NCBI GenBank assembly: GCA_013041785.1
Contig: JABDRK010000216.1
Span: 1 to 6,342 of the forward strand
DNA: 6,342 nucleotides
Direction of reading: 5' to 3'
Source: Eudoraea sp.
GTDB taxonomy: Bacteria; Bacteroidota; Bacteroidia; Flavobacteriales; Flavobacteriaceae
Below the pieces are notes generated by a model. That model did not search any database, was not told where the DNA came from, and saw only the letters and a program-made list of their open reading frames with translations. How positions within the stretch are numbered: position 1 is the stretch's first letter; the number at the start of each line of letters is the position of its first letter. Shown here one piece after another: positions 1-6,342 of this stretch. A program made the position numbers and the translations under genes.

Positions 1-31
1 CTGGAGACCCTTGGATCCTGAAGTAGGTTCG

Positions 32-55
32 AAAAAAAGAGGAAGCTCAGCTCCT
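32..55 (-). terminator. possible intrinsic terminator of the oxygenase gene
   Basis: Read on the minus strand, AGGAGC (55-50), a TGA loop and GCTTCCT (46-40) form a 6-bp stem with one bulged T. After a single C comes a run of seven T (38-32). It lies about 75 bases beyond the stop codon of the minus-strand oxygenase gene and points the right way to end it. The stem is short and imperfect with a three-base loop, so this is a moderate candidate only. Confidence 0.4.
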
Positions 56-128
56 ACCTGTTATATCGCGGTTGGGAAAATCACCTGGTAAATGAGAAAT
101 TAAGAGAATTGCTCGGCTGAAGCCTGCT

Positions 129-1010
129 TTAAAAAAATACCTCCGGATTTATTTCACTCAAGTACTTTTCTGTATTATGTATCGCTTTCTGATTTTTCCA
201 GTCGATCCAGGCCTGGCCCTTGATTTTTCGCATAAGGTTATCATAATAGCGCATCACAGCCACATTGTACACCGCTCTGCAAAGGTTTTTCGGATTGCGC
301 GCTATCCCTCTAAGACTCATCGATATCCCGGGAGTCACATATTTCATATAATGCCAATATCCCTCAGGAATATAAAGGGCATCACCATGGTTGAGACGCG
401 TTTTGAAGCCTTTGACATGCTTTAATGCGGGCCACTCCTCATAATCAGGATTGGAAAAGTTGATACTCTCATGGGTTATTAGCGAATGAGGCACTTTATA
501 GAGCAATTTATTTTCGGTTTGAGGAAATAGGGTACAGTCCTTAGTCCCGTCAAAATGAAAATGAAAAATATTCGCCAGGTCAATATCATAATGCATGAAC
601 GTAAAGGAATCCTCTCCACCAAAAAATAGCATAGGCAAACCCTTCATAAGCTTAACGCCAAGGCTGGGATAGGAGAAATCTTTTTGCAACTCAGGTATTT
701 CTTTAAGGACGTTCCAAAGGAATATACGATATCGGGTAGGTTCTGATTTCAGGAGGTCGATATACGCTGCCATTTTCATCCGCGCATGGGGTTCATTGAA
801 CCCATCTTCATGCTGAACGGGGCGATCGTCATATAAGGGTACTTCCTTATCTCCTGCAACCTGCTTCATATAGTCCAGATTCCACTTGGAATAAGCAGGC
901 CAATTTTTAGTGATCCCCTCAATCACAACGGGTTTCTGAGGTTTGAAGTAATCCCTATGGAATGCTTCAGGAGTCAGCGCTTTTCGTCTGGGAATTTCCT
1001 GTAGATTCAC
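129..1010 (-). CDS. cupin_8/JmjC-like Fe(II)/2-oxoglutarate-dependent oxygenase
   Basis: The 293-residue protein has no signal peptide or membrane segment, so it is probably cytosolic. The double-stranded beta-helix core lies at about residues 125-235. The iron ligands are visible as HYD (H140, D142) and the distal H220 in GDALYIPEGYWH. T137 (three residues before H140) and K157 in the GTK motif match the 2-oxoglutarate-binding Thr and Lys of FIH-type enzymes, so it looks catalytically complete. The N-terminal 'KPVVIEGITKNWPA' segment (residues 26-39) is also typical of cupin_8 proteins. Relatives hydroxylate protein side chains; the substrate here is unknown, and small-molecule hydroxylation cannot be excluded. 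GTG at 1010 is chosen because the next in-frame ATG is codon 48, inside the conserved region. The gene lies 73 bp after bioB on the same strand, but a strong terminator intervenes, so a biotin role is not implied. Confidence 0.9.
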   Translation of the reverse strand: MNLQEIPRRKALTPEAFHRDYFKPQKPVVIEGITKNWPAYSKWNLDYMKQVAGDKEVPLYDDRPVQHEDGFNEPHARMKMAAYIDLLKSEPTRYRIFLWNVLKEIPELQKDFSYPSLGVKLMKGLPMLFFGGEDSFTFMHYDIDLANIFHFHFDGTKDCTLFPQTENKLLYKVPHSLITHESINFSNPDYEEWPALKHVKGFKTRLNHGDALYIPEGYWHYMKYVTPGISMSLRGIARNPKNLCRAVYNVAVMRYYDNLMRKIKGQAWIDWKNQKAIHNTEKYLSEINPEVFF

Positions 1011-1033
1011 GGTAATTTGGGTTTTTTAAGCTT

Positions 1034-1041
1034 CAAAGGTA
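1034..1041 (-). promoter_or_regulatory. candidate -7 promoter box (TAnnTTTG) for the oxygenase gene
   Basis: The minus strand reads TACCTTTG, an exact match to the Bacteroidota -7 consensus TAnnTTTG. It lies 23 bases before the GTG start at 1010, which would leave a very short leader. One base separates it from the T-run of the bioB terminator. No TTTG or TTG is seen at the expected -33 distance, so the call rests on one element and on position. Confidence 0.4.
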
Positions 1042-1042
1042 T

Positions 1043-1077
1043 AAAAAATGCCCTACGGCTTTGAGGAAAGCAGGGCA
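1043..1077 (-). terminator. intrinsic terminator after bioB
   Basis: On the minus strand TGCCCT-GCTTT (1077-1067), a CCTC loop, then AAAGC, a three-base CGT bulge and AGGGCA (down to 1049) make an 11-bp stem. Six T (1048-1043) follow immediately. The hairpin starts 6 bases after the bioB stop codon. Stem, loop and T-run are all of classic form. It should insulate the oxygenase gene from transcription through bioB. Confidence 0.82.
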
Positions 1078-1083
1078 ATGCCT

Positions 1084-2172
1084 CTAATTAGAATACTTGG
1101 TACGAGCACGTGCCTTTTCATTCCGATCAATCTTATGGTCAGGCCTTGTCCATCTGGGGTTTTCTCCTTTGGCTGATATTTTGGAGTCTTCCTCTTCTAT
1201 TGTTGCGGGCTGAGGAGCTTTCTCAAAAGCCCCCTGTGGTTTCAACCCCAGCTTCCTGAACATTTCCATATCCTGGTTAACATCCGGATTCGGAGTGGTC
1301 AGCAATTTGTCTCCTGCAAAAATGGAATTAGCCCCGGCAAAAAAGCAAAGGGCCTGCCCTTCCTGACTCATTTCTGTTCGCCCGGCAGAAAGCCTCACCT
1401 GTGTCTTGGGCATTACTATTCGGGTGGTGGCTACCATTCGGATCATGTCCCAAATAGGTATGGGCTCCATCTCTTCCATGGGGGTGCCTTCAACAGCTAC
1501 GAGGGCGTTAATAGGTACAGATTCCGGTTGCGGATTTAAGGTGGAAAGGGCAACCAGCATCCCGGCACGATCCTCTAATTTTTCCCCCATACCAATGATT
1601 CCTCCGCTGCAGACCGTAACGTTCGATTTCCTGACATTTTCAATCGTTTCCAATCGATCTTGAAACGCACGTGTGGATATAACATCTTTATAATAGTCTT
1701 CAGAGGTGTCCAGATTGTGATTATAGGCATACAACCCAGCCTCAGCCAATCGCTGCGCCTGATTTTCGGTTAACATGCCCAGGGTACAGCATACCTCCAT
1801 ATCCAATTTGTTGATGGTTCTCACCATTTCTAATACCTGATCGAACTCAGGGCCATCCTTAACATTACGCCAGGCTGCCCCCATACAAACACGCGAACTT
1901 CCTGAGGCTTTGGCGCGCAGTGCCTGGGCCTTAACCTGTTGTACGGTCATGAGATCGTTGCCCTCTATATCGGTATGATATCTGGCTGCCTGGGGGCAAT
2001 ACCCACAGTCTTCAGGACATCCCCCGGTCTTTATGGAAAGCAATGTGGAAACCTGAACGGTATTGGGATCATGGTACATGCGATGGATAGATGCTGCTTC
2101 ATAAAGCAATTCCATCAGGGGTTTGTTGTAGATCTCAAGAATCTCTTGTTTGGTCCAATTGTGTCTTTCCAA
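1084..2172 (-). CDS. bioB: biotin synthase BioB (radical SAM)
   Basis: BioB converts dethiobiotin to biotin by radical sulphur insertion, the last step of the pathway, in the cytoplasm. The protein has 362 residues against 346 in E. coli. The extra length is a C-terminal tail rich in charged residues (about 320-362), which I believe is usual in flavobacteria. The radical-SAM [4Fe-4S] motif CxxxCxxC is at C52, C56 and C59. The ligands of the auxiliary [2Fe-2S] cluster that serves as sulphur donor are present: C96 (SSRVCMGAAW), C128, C188 (VTVCSGGIIGMGE) and R260 (VRLSAGR). The TTG at 2172 is the best start: the frame closes at a TGA at 2197-2199 and there is no ATG before codon 20, which lies in a conserved helix. 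The gene has its own upstream promoter and a strong terminator, so it can be transcribed independently of the ketosynthase and bioA. Confidence 0.97.
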   Translation of the reverse strand: MERHNWTKQEILEIYNKPLMELLYEAASIHRMYHDPNTVQVSTLLSIKTGGCPEDCGYCPQAARYHTDIEGNDLMTVQQVKAQALRAKASGSSRVCMGAAWRNVKDGPEFDQVLEMVRTINKLDMEVCCTLGMLTENQAQRLAEAGLYAYNHNLDTSEDYYKDVISTRAFQDRLETIENVRKSNVTVCSGGIIGMGEKLEDRAGMLVALSTLNPQPESVPINALVAVEGTPMEEMEPIPIWDMIRMVATTRIVMPKTQVRLSAGRTEMSQEGQALCFFAGANSIFAGDKLLTTPNPDVNQDMEMFRKLGLKPQGAFEKAPQPATIEEEDSKISAKGENPRWTRPDHKIDRNEKARARTKYSN

Positions 2173-2197
2173 AATGATCAGTTTATAGTTATACGTT

Positions 2198-2230
2198 CAA
2201 AAATAGGCCTTCTCCCAGTCATTACCCAAA
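2198..2230 (-). promoter_or_regulatory. bioB promoter, Bacteroidota type
   Basis: The minus strand carries TTTG (2230-2227), a 21-base gap, then TATTTTTG (2205-2198). This matches the Bacteroidota -33 TTTG and -7 TAnnTTTG pair within the accepted spacing of roughly 17-23. The -7 box ends 25 bases before the bioB TTG start, giving a predicted leader of about 20 bases. It is the only promoter in the window where I see both elements. It lies in the 103-bp gap between the ketosynthase and bioB genes. Confidence 0.6.
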
Positions 2231-2275
2231 AGCAACAGCCAAAAAACAATTGCCCTTTGAGTTGGGATGGTTGGG

Positions 2276-3457
2276 CTAACCCGGTTTCTTCAAAAGAATG
2301 CTCACTGCATTACCCCCAAACCCAACTGCATTTACCATAACATACCTGATTTGAGCAGGCTGGCTGTTTTCTTTTAGATAGGGAACCGAAATGAACTGCT
2401 GGTGCTGCATCATCATAATGGCCATTTCAACACTCAAAATTCCTGAAGCCCCAAAAGTGTGGCCTATTTTCCACTTGTTCGTAGTAAGCGCGGGAAGTTC
2501 AGGCCCGAATATTTTATATATTGCATGCAGCTCGGCCCGGTCTCCCTTTAATGTCCCTGGAGCATGCATAACCACAACATCTACCAGCCCGGGGGCAAGC
2601 CCGTTCATGGCCATTTTCATAGATCTTTGAAAACAAAATGCATTTGTGGATAGGGAAACACTGTGTTCGAGGGGTTCGGTGGCATAGCCTATTCCGGCGA
2701 TCTCGGCAAGGGTATTTTCATTAGGCGCTGCTTCCAGACAAACGGCCCCCGCCCCTTCCCCAAGTACCATAGAATTTGATTCTTTTCCAGGATCCAGGGC
2801 CCGACAAGGGTACGGGTCCTTTCCTGTTGAATAAATTTTTAAGGCCTGCATTTGGGCAAGTGTGAACGGGGTTAAGGCCGCTTCACTTCCACCCACCAAA
2901 AATCGTTTGGTCATGCCGCTTCTTATCCAGGCAATCCCATTAAGCATCGCATGAAGAGCGGTAGAGCAGGTAATTGAATGCGATATTTCAGGGCCACCCG
3001 TCTGCAGATCATGGGCTACCCATGAAGAGATATTGCCGAGCGTCGTATTTGGTGAAGTACGGGTAGAGGCTTTTTTTACTTTGAGATACTCGGCATGATA
3101 CTTTTCAAATAATACCGTGGCCCCCCTGCTTGAACCAAAATTAATCCCAAAATTGCTATCCTTTTTCCAACCTGCTTTTTCAACGGCCAAACGGGAAACA
3201 TAAAGGGCAAAAAGCACAGTAGGATCCAAATCGTTGTAGTAGTCATTTCCTGACAGAAGTGAGGCTATTCTATTGCGGGTTGTTGATGCCAGAGGAGCTA
3301 CCCAGTATTTCTGTCCCTCAAAATCTTTGTTACGCAGGAGGTGTGTGGGATTCCTGTAGTTTTCCCATATCAGTTTCGGATCGTGGCCCAAAGCTGAAGC
3401 GCTGGCTATTGCAGTTATGGAAATTTTAGGGGAATCCAATTTTATTCTTTCGGGCAA
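2276..3457 (-). CDS. beta-ketoacyl synthase (FabF/FabB fold) in the biotin cluster
   Basis: The protein has up to 393 residues (E. coli FabF has 413) and a thiolase-fold ketosynthase pattern. The nucleophile C164 is in SITCSTALHA. GEGAGAV lies at 233-239. K328 and H333 are in KWKIGHTFGASG, matching FabF K335 and H340. The glycine-rich NAVGFGGN is at 376-383. The usual N-A-H-G-T motif is replaced by H298-A-P-G-T, putting proline where the first catalytic His sits, and the following loop is about two residues shorter. The family catalyses decarboxylative Claisen condensation on acyl-ACP. Its position between bioA and bioB suggests a role in making the pimeloyl precursor, which is inference. It could also be a non-condensing or chain-length-factor-like protein. 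The start must be non-ATG, as the first internal Met is residue 171. TTG at 3457 is the longest choice and TTG at 3439 (codon 7) is a good alternative. Confidence 0.9.
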   Translation of the reverse strand: MPERIKLDSPKISITAIASASALGHDPKLIWENYRNPTHLLRNKDFEGQKYWVAPLASTTRNRIASLLSGNDYYNDLDPTVLFALYVSRLAVEKAGWKKDSNFGINFGSSRGATVLFEKYHAEYLKVKKASTRTSPNTTLGNISSWVAHDLQTGGPEISHSITCSTALHAMLNGIAWIRSGMTKRFLVGGSEAALTPFTLAQMQALKIYSTGKDPYPCRALDPGKESNSMVLGEGAGAVCLEAAPNENTLAEIAGIGYATEPLEHSVSLSTNAFCFQRSMKMAMNGLAPGLVDVVVMHAPGTLKGDRAELHAIYKIFGPELPALTTNKWKIGHTFGASGILSVEMAIMMMQHQQFISVPYLKENSQPAQIRYVMVNAVGFGGNAVSILLKKPG

Positions 3458-3503
3458 AAATAACTGTTATTGCCGGGAATCATAGGGTATATGTACAAAA
3501 GTA
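3455..3503 (-). promoter_or_regulatory. two competing -7-like boxes before the ketosynthase gene
   Basis: Two minus-strand matches to TAnnTTTG occur in the bioA-ketosynthase gap: TACTTTTG (3503-3496) and TATTTTTG (3462-3455). Neither has a TTTG at the proper -33 distance, and such AT-rich octamers can arise by chance. The second overlaps the TTG at 3457; if it is used, translation must begin further in, for example at TTG 3439. With only 55 bp and no terminator after bioA, read-through from bioA is the simpler explanation for expression. Confidence 0.25.
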
Positions 3504-3512
3504 AAGTTCCTG

Positions 3513-4814
3513 TTACCCGGACACCTCTTTGGAAATATGTGCTTTAGTTTGGTAAGAATCGAGTATTTCCAACACAGCACTATAAACCGCTTCTAATTGT
3601 GTATCACTGATCACATAGGGAGGAAGTAAATAGATGGTATTCCCGAGGGGCCGGAGAAATATCCCCCGCTCCATAAATTGCCCGAATAGTTTATCCCTCA
3701 GATCCCCATAGCGGTCCATGGAAATTGCTATATCAAAGGCATAAATAACTCCTATTTGCCGGGTATTTTTAACCATGGGATGTTGTGAAAGTCGATTGTC
3801 GAATTCCTCGTGAGCCCGTATTATCCGTTGTATATTGGCCTGCATCTCATCGCTCCTGAGCAAAGTAATCCCGGCCAATGCGGCAGAACAGGCAAGGGGG
3901 TTTGCCGTATAGGTATGGCCATGGAAGAATCCCTTTTCAATCTGATCGCTGTAGAAGGCCTCGAAAATTTTATCCGTACATGTGGTTACGGCCATAGGCA
4001 TCAATCCCGCCGTCAGGGCTTTGGACAAACAAATTATGTCTGGCTTCTCGTCCAGGTAATCTGAAGCAAAGTAACTACCCGTCTTGCCAAAACCGGTCAT
4101 GACCTCATCTGCAATAGTGACCACCCCCTGGGCTTTTAAGATAGCGAGCAAGGCATTTAGCCCGGCCGCATCGTGTATCTTCATGCCGGCAGCTCCCTGC
4201 ACCAGAGGTTCATATATAAATCCGGCTATAGCATGGGTATGGAGCAGCTCATTTAGCTGTTCTCTTATGGCGGGCAAATTTGCTTTCGTGGGTACCGGTA
4301 TTCGCTTTACCTCCAGGAATAGATCTTCAAAGGGCCCGTTGTATACCGATAGCCCTGATACAGACATGGCTCCAAAGGTGTCGCCGTGAAAGCCTTCCTC
4401 AAAGGCAAGCAGTACATTACGGCGCTCCCCACGGTTAAAGTGGTACTGCAGGGCCATTTTTATCTCAATTTCAGTTGCGGTTGACCCATTGTCTGAAAAA
4501 AACAATTTTCCCTGATTCTGAGGCAATATCTCGATCAAAGCTTCAGATAACCTGACGGCAGGTTCATGTGTAAATCCGCTAAAAACCACCTGGTCCAATA
4601 CCTGCATTTGTGACGATACCGCCTCCAAAATGTATGGATTACAATGTCCGTAAACACAAGTGTACCAGGAAGAAATAGCGTCAATATATTCCTTCCCGGA
4701 TTCATCCGTAATTGTCGCTCCGCGGGCCCCGGTAATACCCAACATTTCGGAATGAAGTTTATGTTGAGTTAGCGGATGCCAAATGTGTTTCTTATCTCTT
4801 TGTGATAGACCCAT
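3513..4814 (-). CDS. bioA: adenosylmethionine-8-amino-7-oxononanoate aminotransferase BioA
   Basis: BioA is a PLP-dependent class III aminotransferase that converts 8-amino-7-oxononanoate (KAPA) to 7,8-diaminopelargonate, usually with S-adenosylmethionine as amino donor. Numbered from the ATG at 4814 (433 residues), visible landmarks are IWHPLTQ (11-17), SSWYTCVYGH (48-57), SDNGSTATE (107-115) at the PLP phosphate, and GFHGDTFGAMSV (141-152). D236 in IADEVMTGFGKTG pairs with the pyridine nitrogen. The Schiff-base lysine is K265 in LSKALTAG. HGHTYTANPLACSAA follows at 298-312. R388 in LRPLGNTIYLLPP is equivalent to E. coli R391. The family is clear, but several substrate-pocket residues differ from E. 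coli (L15 for Y17, F142 for Y144). A TTG directly before the ATG would add one residue; ATG is preferred. It is the first gene of the leftward cluster, 55 bp before the ketosynthase gene. Confidence 0.96.
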   Translation of the reverse strand: MGLSQRDKKHIWHPLTQHKLHSEMLGITGARGATITDESGKEYIDAISSWYTCVYGHCNPYILEAVSSQMQVLDQVVFSGFTHEPAVRLSEALIEILPQNQGKLFFSDNGSTATEIEIKMALQYHFNRGERRNVLLAFEEGFHGDTFGAMSVSGLSVYNGPFEDLFLEVKRIPVPTKANLPAIREQLNELLHTHAIAGFIYEPLVQGAAGMKIHDAAGLNALLAILKAQGVVTIADEVMTGFGKTGSYFASDYLDEKPDIICLSKALTAGLMPMAVTTCTDKIFEAFYSDQIEKGFFHGHTYTANPLACSAALAGITLLRSDEMQANIQRIIRAHEEFDNRLSQHPMVKNTRQIGVIYAFDIAISMDRYGDLRDKLFGQFMERGIFLRPLGNTIYLLPPYVISDTQLEAVYSAVLEILDSYQTKAHISKEVSG

Positions 4815-4882
4815 CAACAGTTCTGCTGTTTAAAATAGATGATACAATTTATCTATATTGCATCTCGGGGAAATCCCTTATT
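4815..4882. promoter_or_regulatory. divergent promoter region between bioA and the glycosyltransferase, with dyads
   Basis: This 68-bp gap must hold the start signals of both divergent genes. A perfect 6-bp inverted repeat, ATAGAT (4835-4840) and ATCTAT (4851-4856), is separated by 10 bases. A second, AACAG (4816-4820) and CTGTT (4826-4830), abuts the bioA start. On the minus strand TATTTTAA (4837-4830) is a 6/8 match to the -7 box, and on the plus strand there is a TATATTG-like sequence (4854-4860). Neither promoter is convincing. The dyads are plausible operator sites, but the region is AT-rich and chance is possible. Confidence 0.35.
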
Positions 4883-6342
4883 ATGCGAAGCAAAGGTAAA
4901 ACATCTCCTATTTCCTACTACGATAAATTATCCGGGAAAACAGTTCTGGCCGTACTCTTTCTGCTTGCCCTGTTTATCCGTTTTCCATTTTTTTTCCGTG
5001 ACTATATTGACCGGGACGAGAGTACATTTATTCTGGTAGGACAGGCGCTGGCTGATGGTTACCTGCCTTATACTTTTCTCTGGGACCTTAAACCTCCTCT
5101 CGTCTTTTTTATAATCGGAGGATTAATCTCCATTTTTGGGAAGAGTTTCATTGCCATACGCTTGTTTGGTACCATAGCCGTATGCCTTACCGCATTTTTT
5201 ACATATAAAATCGGGGGCCATGTATTCTCAAAAAAAATTGGGATCTGGTCTTCCCTGGGAGCTGTACTGCTATTGAGCCTCTTCGGCAGTTTACAAGGGG
5301 TAATGTCCGAACACATTAGTATGTTGTTTTTTATACCCGGATTGTATTTCCTTGTTAAATCCAGGAACAATAGCAATGTGGTTCTGTCGGGTTTGCTTAT
5401 TGGCATGGCTCTTATGACCAAAATAAATTTGGCTTATGCAGCACTTTTCCTGACCTTATTTTTACTTGTAGCGGGTGTCCGCACGGCATCCTGGAAACAG
5501 GGATTAATGAGAAGCCTATTGTTCGGTGCTTCTAACCTTATCGTAATATTGCTTACCCTTTTACCCTATTATCTCACCGGCAAGGCAGATGCATGGTGGA
5601 AATCCGTTTTCCTGGCCCCTCTTGAATATACCAGTGCCGAACCCTTTTCCCCGGAGAAGATCTTACCATTTATCATCCTCATTACCGCATTCTTTCTTTT
5701 TGCCTGGAAAAAACATAAACTCAATTTTGAAAACCCAAACGCACAGCTGCTCCTCATTGCCCTTGCCGGAGTATGCTTCTCGTTCATAAAAGGAGGTAAA
5801 GTCAACGGGCATTACCTTATTCAGGTATATCCCATATTACTGCTTTTTGTCGGTGCTTTTCTGAGCGCTCTGCCCCATTTAAAGAAGTGGAACTGGGCAC
5901 CTGTGATGCTTGTCCTGTTGTTTCTGTTGCCCGTAGAAAGTTATCGGGAATATTACGCTATTATTACACACAAACGCGAAAGGGGTACCTATTTCAATGG
6001 AGAAGGTATCCGGGTGCCTCAATACCTCCTTGCTGAAGGTTTGAACACAGAAAATGTCCTCTTTCTAGAATACCATATCGGATACTGGCTTTTAGATAAA
6101 ATGCCACCAACGCTGGCAGCAACGCATCCCAGTAACCTCTGCAGGGAAGAGCTATTCCCCTTTTTTGACAATCCGCGCCGCACAACCATCGAGGAGCTGA
6201 AATTTATTATGGAAGACCTTAAGCCTGCAACAGTAGTTATTCGAAAAAACAAGCGGATTTTTGACAAGGAAGAAGTAGAGGCCAATCAATACGTTCAGCA
6301 GTATTTACAAAAGTTTTACGCACTTCAGAATTCCATTGATGC
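4883..6342 (+). CDS. GT39/ArnT-like (PMT_2) membrane glycosyltransferase, 3' end missing
   Basis: 486 codons are open from ATG at 4883 to the window edge with no stop, so the C-terminus is lost. This is a GT-C fold enzyme of the inner membrane, which would transfer a sugar from a polyprenyl-phosphate donor to a lipid, glycan or protein on the outer face. By eye there are about 11-12 hydrophobic segments between residues 20 and 352, then a soluble, presumably periplasmic part from about 353. The first extracytoplasmic loop holds the acidic catalytic motif RDESTF (D45, E46) followed by WDLKPPL (67-73), both hallmarks of the ArnT/PMT_2 group. MSEH (141-144) gives a second acidic site, and GHYLIQVYP (309-317) is typical of later loops. 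Donor and acceptor cannot be told. It is transcribed away from bioA and shows no functional link to biotin. No strong ribosome binding site is visible, and no in-frame ATG lies upstream in the intergenic region. Confidence 0.88.
   Translation, partial: MRSKGKTSPISYYDKLSGKTVLAVLFLLALFIRFPFFFRDYIDRDESTFILVGQALADGYLPYTFLWDLKPPLVFFIIGGLISIFGKSFIAIRLFGTIAVCLTAFFTYKIGGHVFSKKIGIWSSLGAVLLLSLFGSLQGVMSEHISMLFFIPGLYFLVKSRNNSNVVLSGLLIGMALMTKINLAYAALFLTLFLLVAGVRTASWKQGLMRSLLFGASNLIVILLTLLPYYLTGKADAWWKSVFLAPLEYTSAEPFSPEKILPFIILITAFFLFAWKKHKLNFENPNAQLLLIALAGVCFSFIKGGKVNGHYLIQVYPILLLFVGAFLSALPHLKKWNWAPVMLVLLFLLPVESYREYYAIITHKRERGTYFNGEGIRVPQYLLAEGLNTENVLFLEYHIGYWLLDKMPPTLAATHPSNLCREELFPFFDNPRRTTIEELKFIMEDLKPATVVIRKNKRIFDKEEVEANQYVQQYLQKFYALQNSID

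Noticed and set aside
26..33. GGTTCGAA, which resembles the T-arm of a tRNA.
   Set aside because: The expected flanking stems, acceptor arm and anticodon arm cannot be found; it is followed by an A-run.
2..91. A 29-codon plus-strand frame ending in TAA, open from the window edge, which could be the C-terminus of an upstream gene.
   Set aside because: The peptide (WRPLDPEV... to ...GKITW) matches no family I recognise. It is too short to judge, and overlaps the terminator-like hairpin on the other strand.
177..425. Plus-strand open frame of 82 codons inside the oxygenase gene; similar antisense frames lie inside bioB, the ketosynthase, bioA and the glycosyltransferase.
   Set aside because: They are shadows of well-supported genes on the opposite strand and show no recognisable domain or start signal.
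2243..2279. Possible terminator after the ketosynthase gene: GCCC/GGGC arms followed by a T-run on the minus strand.
   Set aside because: The stem is only 4 bp with a loop of about 17 bases and AATTG before the T-run, so it is unlikely to terminate transcription.
4815..4882. BirA-type operator or a biotin riboswitch upstream of bioA.
   Set aside because: No TTGTAAACC-like half-sites are present, and a 68-bp shared gap leaves no room for a structured leader.

Overview
The window most likely comes from a member of the Flavobacteriia (phylum Bacteroidota). Three things suggest this. BioB and BioA read like the flavobacterial versions. At least one gene is preceded by the Bacteroidota promoter pair TTTG ... 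TAnnTTTG. The genes lack clear Shine-Dalgarno sequences. The family-level placement is inference; no rRNA or other marker gene is present.

From 1 to 4814 four genes run leftward on the minus strand. In transcription order they are bioA (3513-4814), a beta-ketoacyl synthase of the FabF/FabB fold (2276-3457), bioB (1084-2172), and a JmjC/cupin_8-type Fe(II)/2-oxoglutarate oxygenase (129-1010). The first three form a biotin cluster. BioA makes 7,8-diaminopelargonate and BioB performs the final sulphur insertion. The ketosynthase between them is a candidate for an early step supplying the pimeloyl moiety, but it lacks the first catalytic histidine at its usual place. bioF and bioD are not in the window. 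bioB has its own promoter and a strong intrinsic terminator (1043-1077). A promoter-like -7 box for the oxygenase gene sits directly against that terminator, so the oxygenase is probably a separate transcription unit. A weaker hairpin plus T-run at 32-55 may end it.

A 68-bp divergent intergenic region (4815-4882) with AT-rich dyads separates bioA from a rightward gene. That gene (4883 to the window end, incomplete) encodes a polytopic GT-C glycosyltransferase of the GT39/ArnT/PMT_2 type.

The first 128 bases hold no gene I can support. No RNA genes, mobile elements, CRISPR arrays or long repeats were seen. The points most worth following up are the ketosynthase in the biotin cluster and its altered active site, the possible regulatory dyad upstream of bioA, and three successive genes that are forced to start at GTG or TTG.
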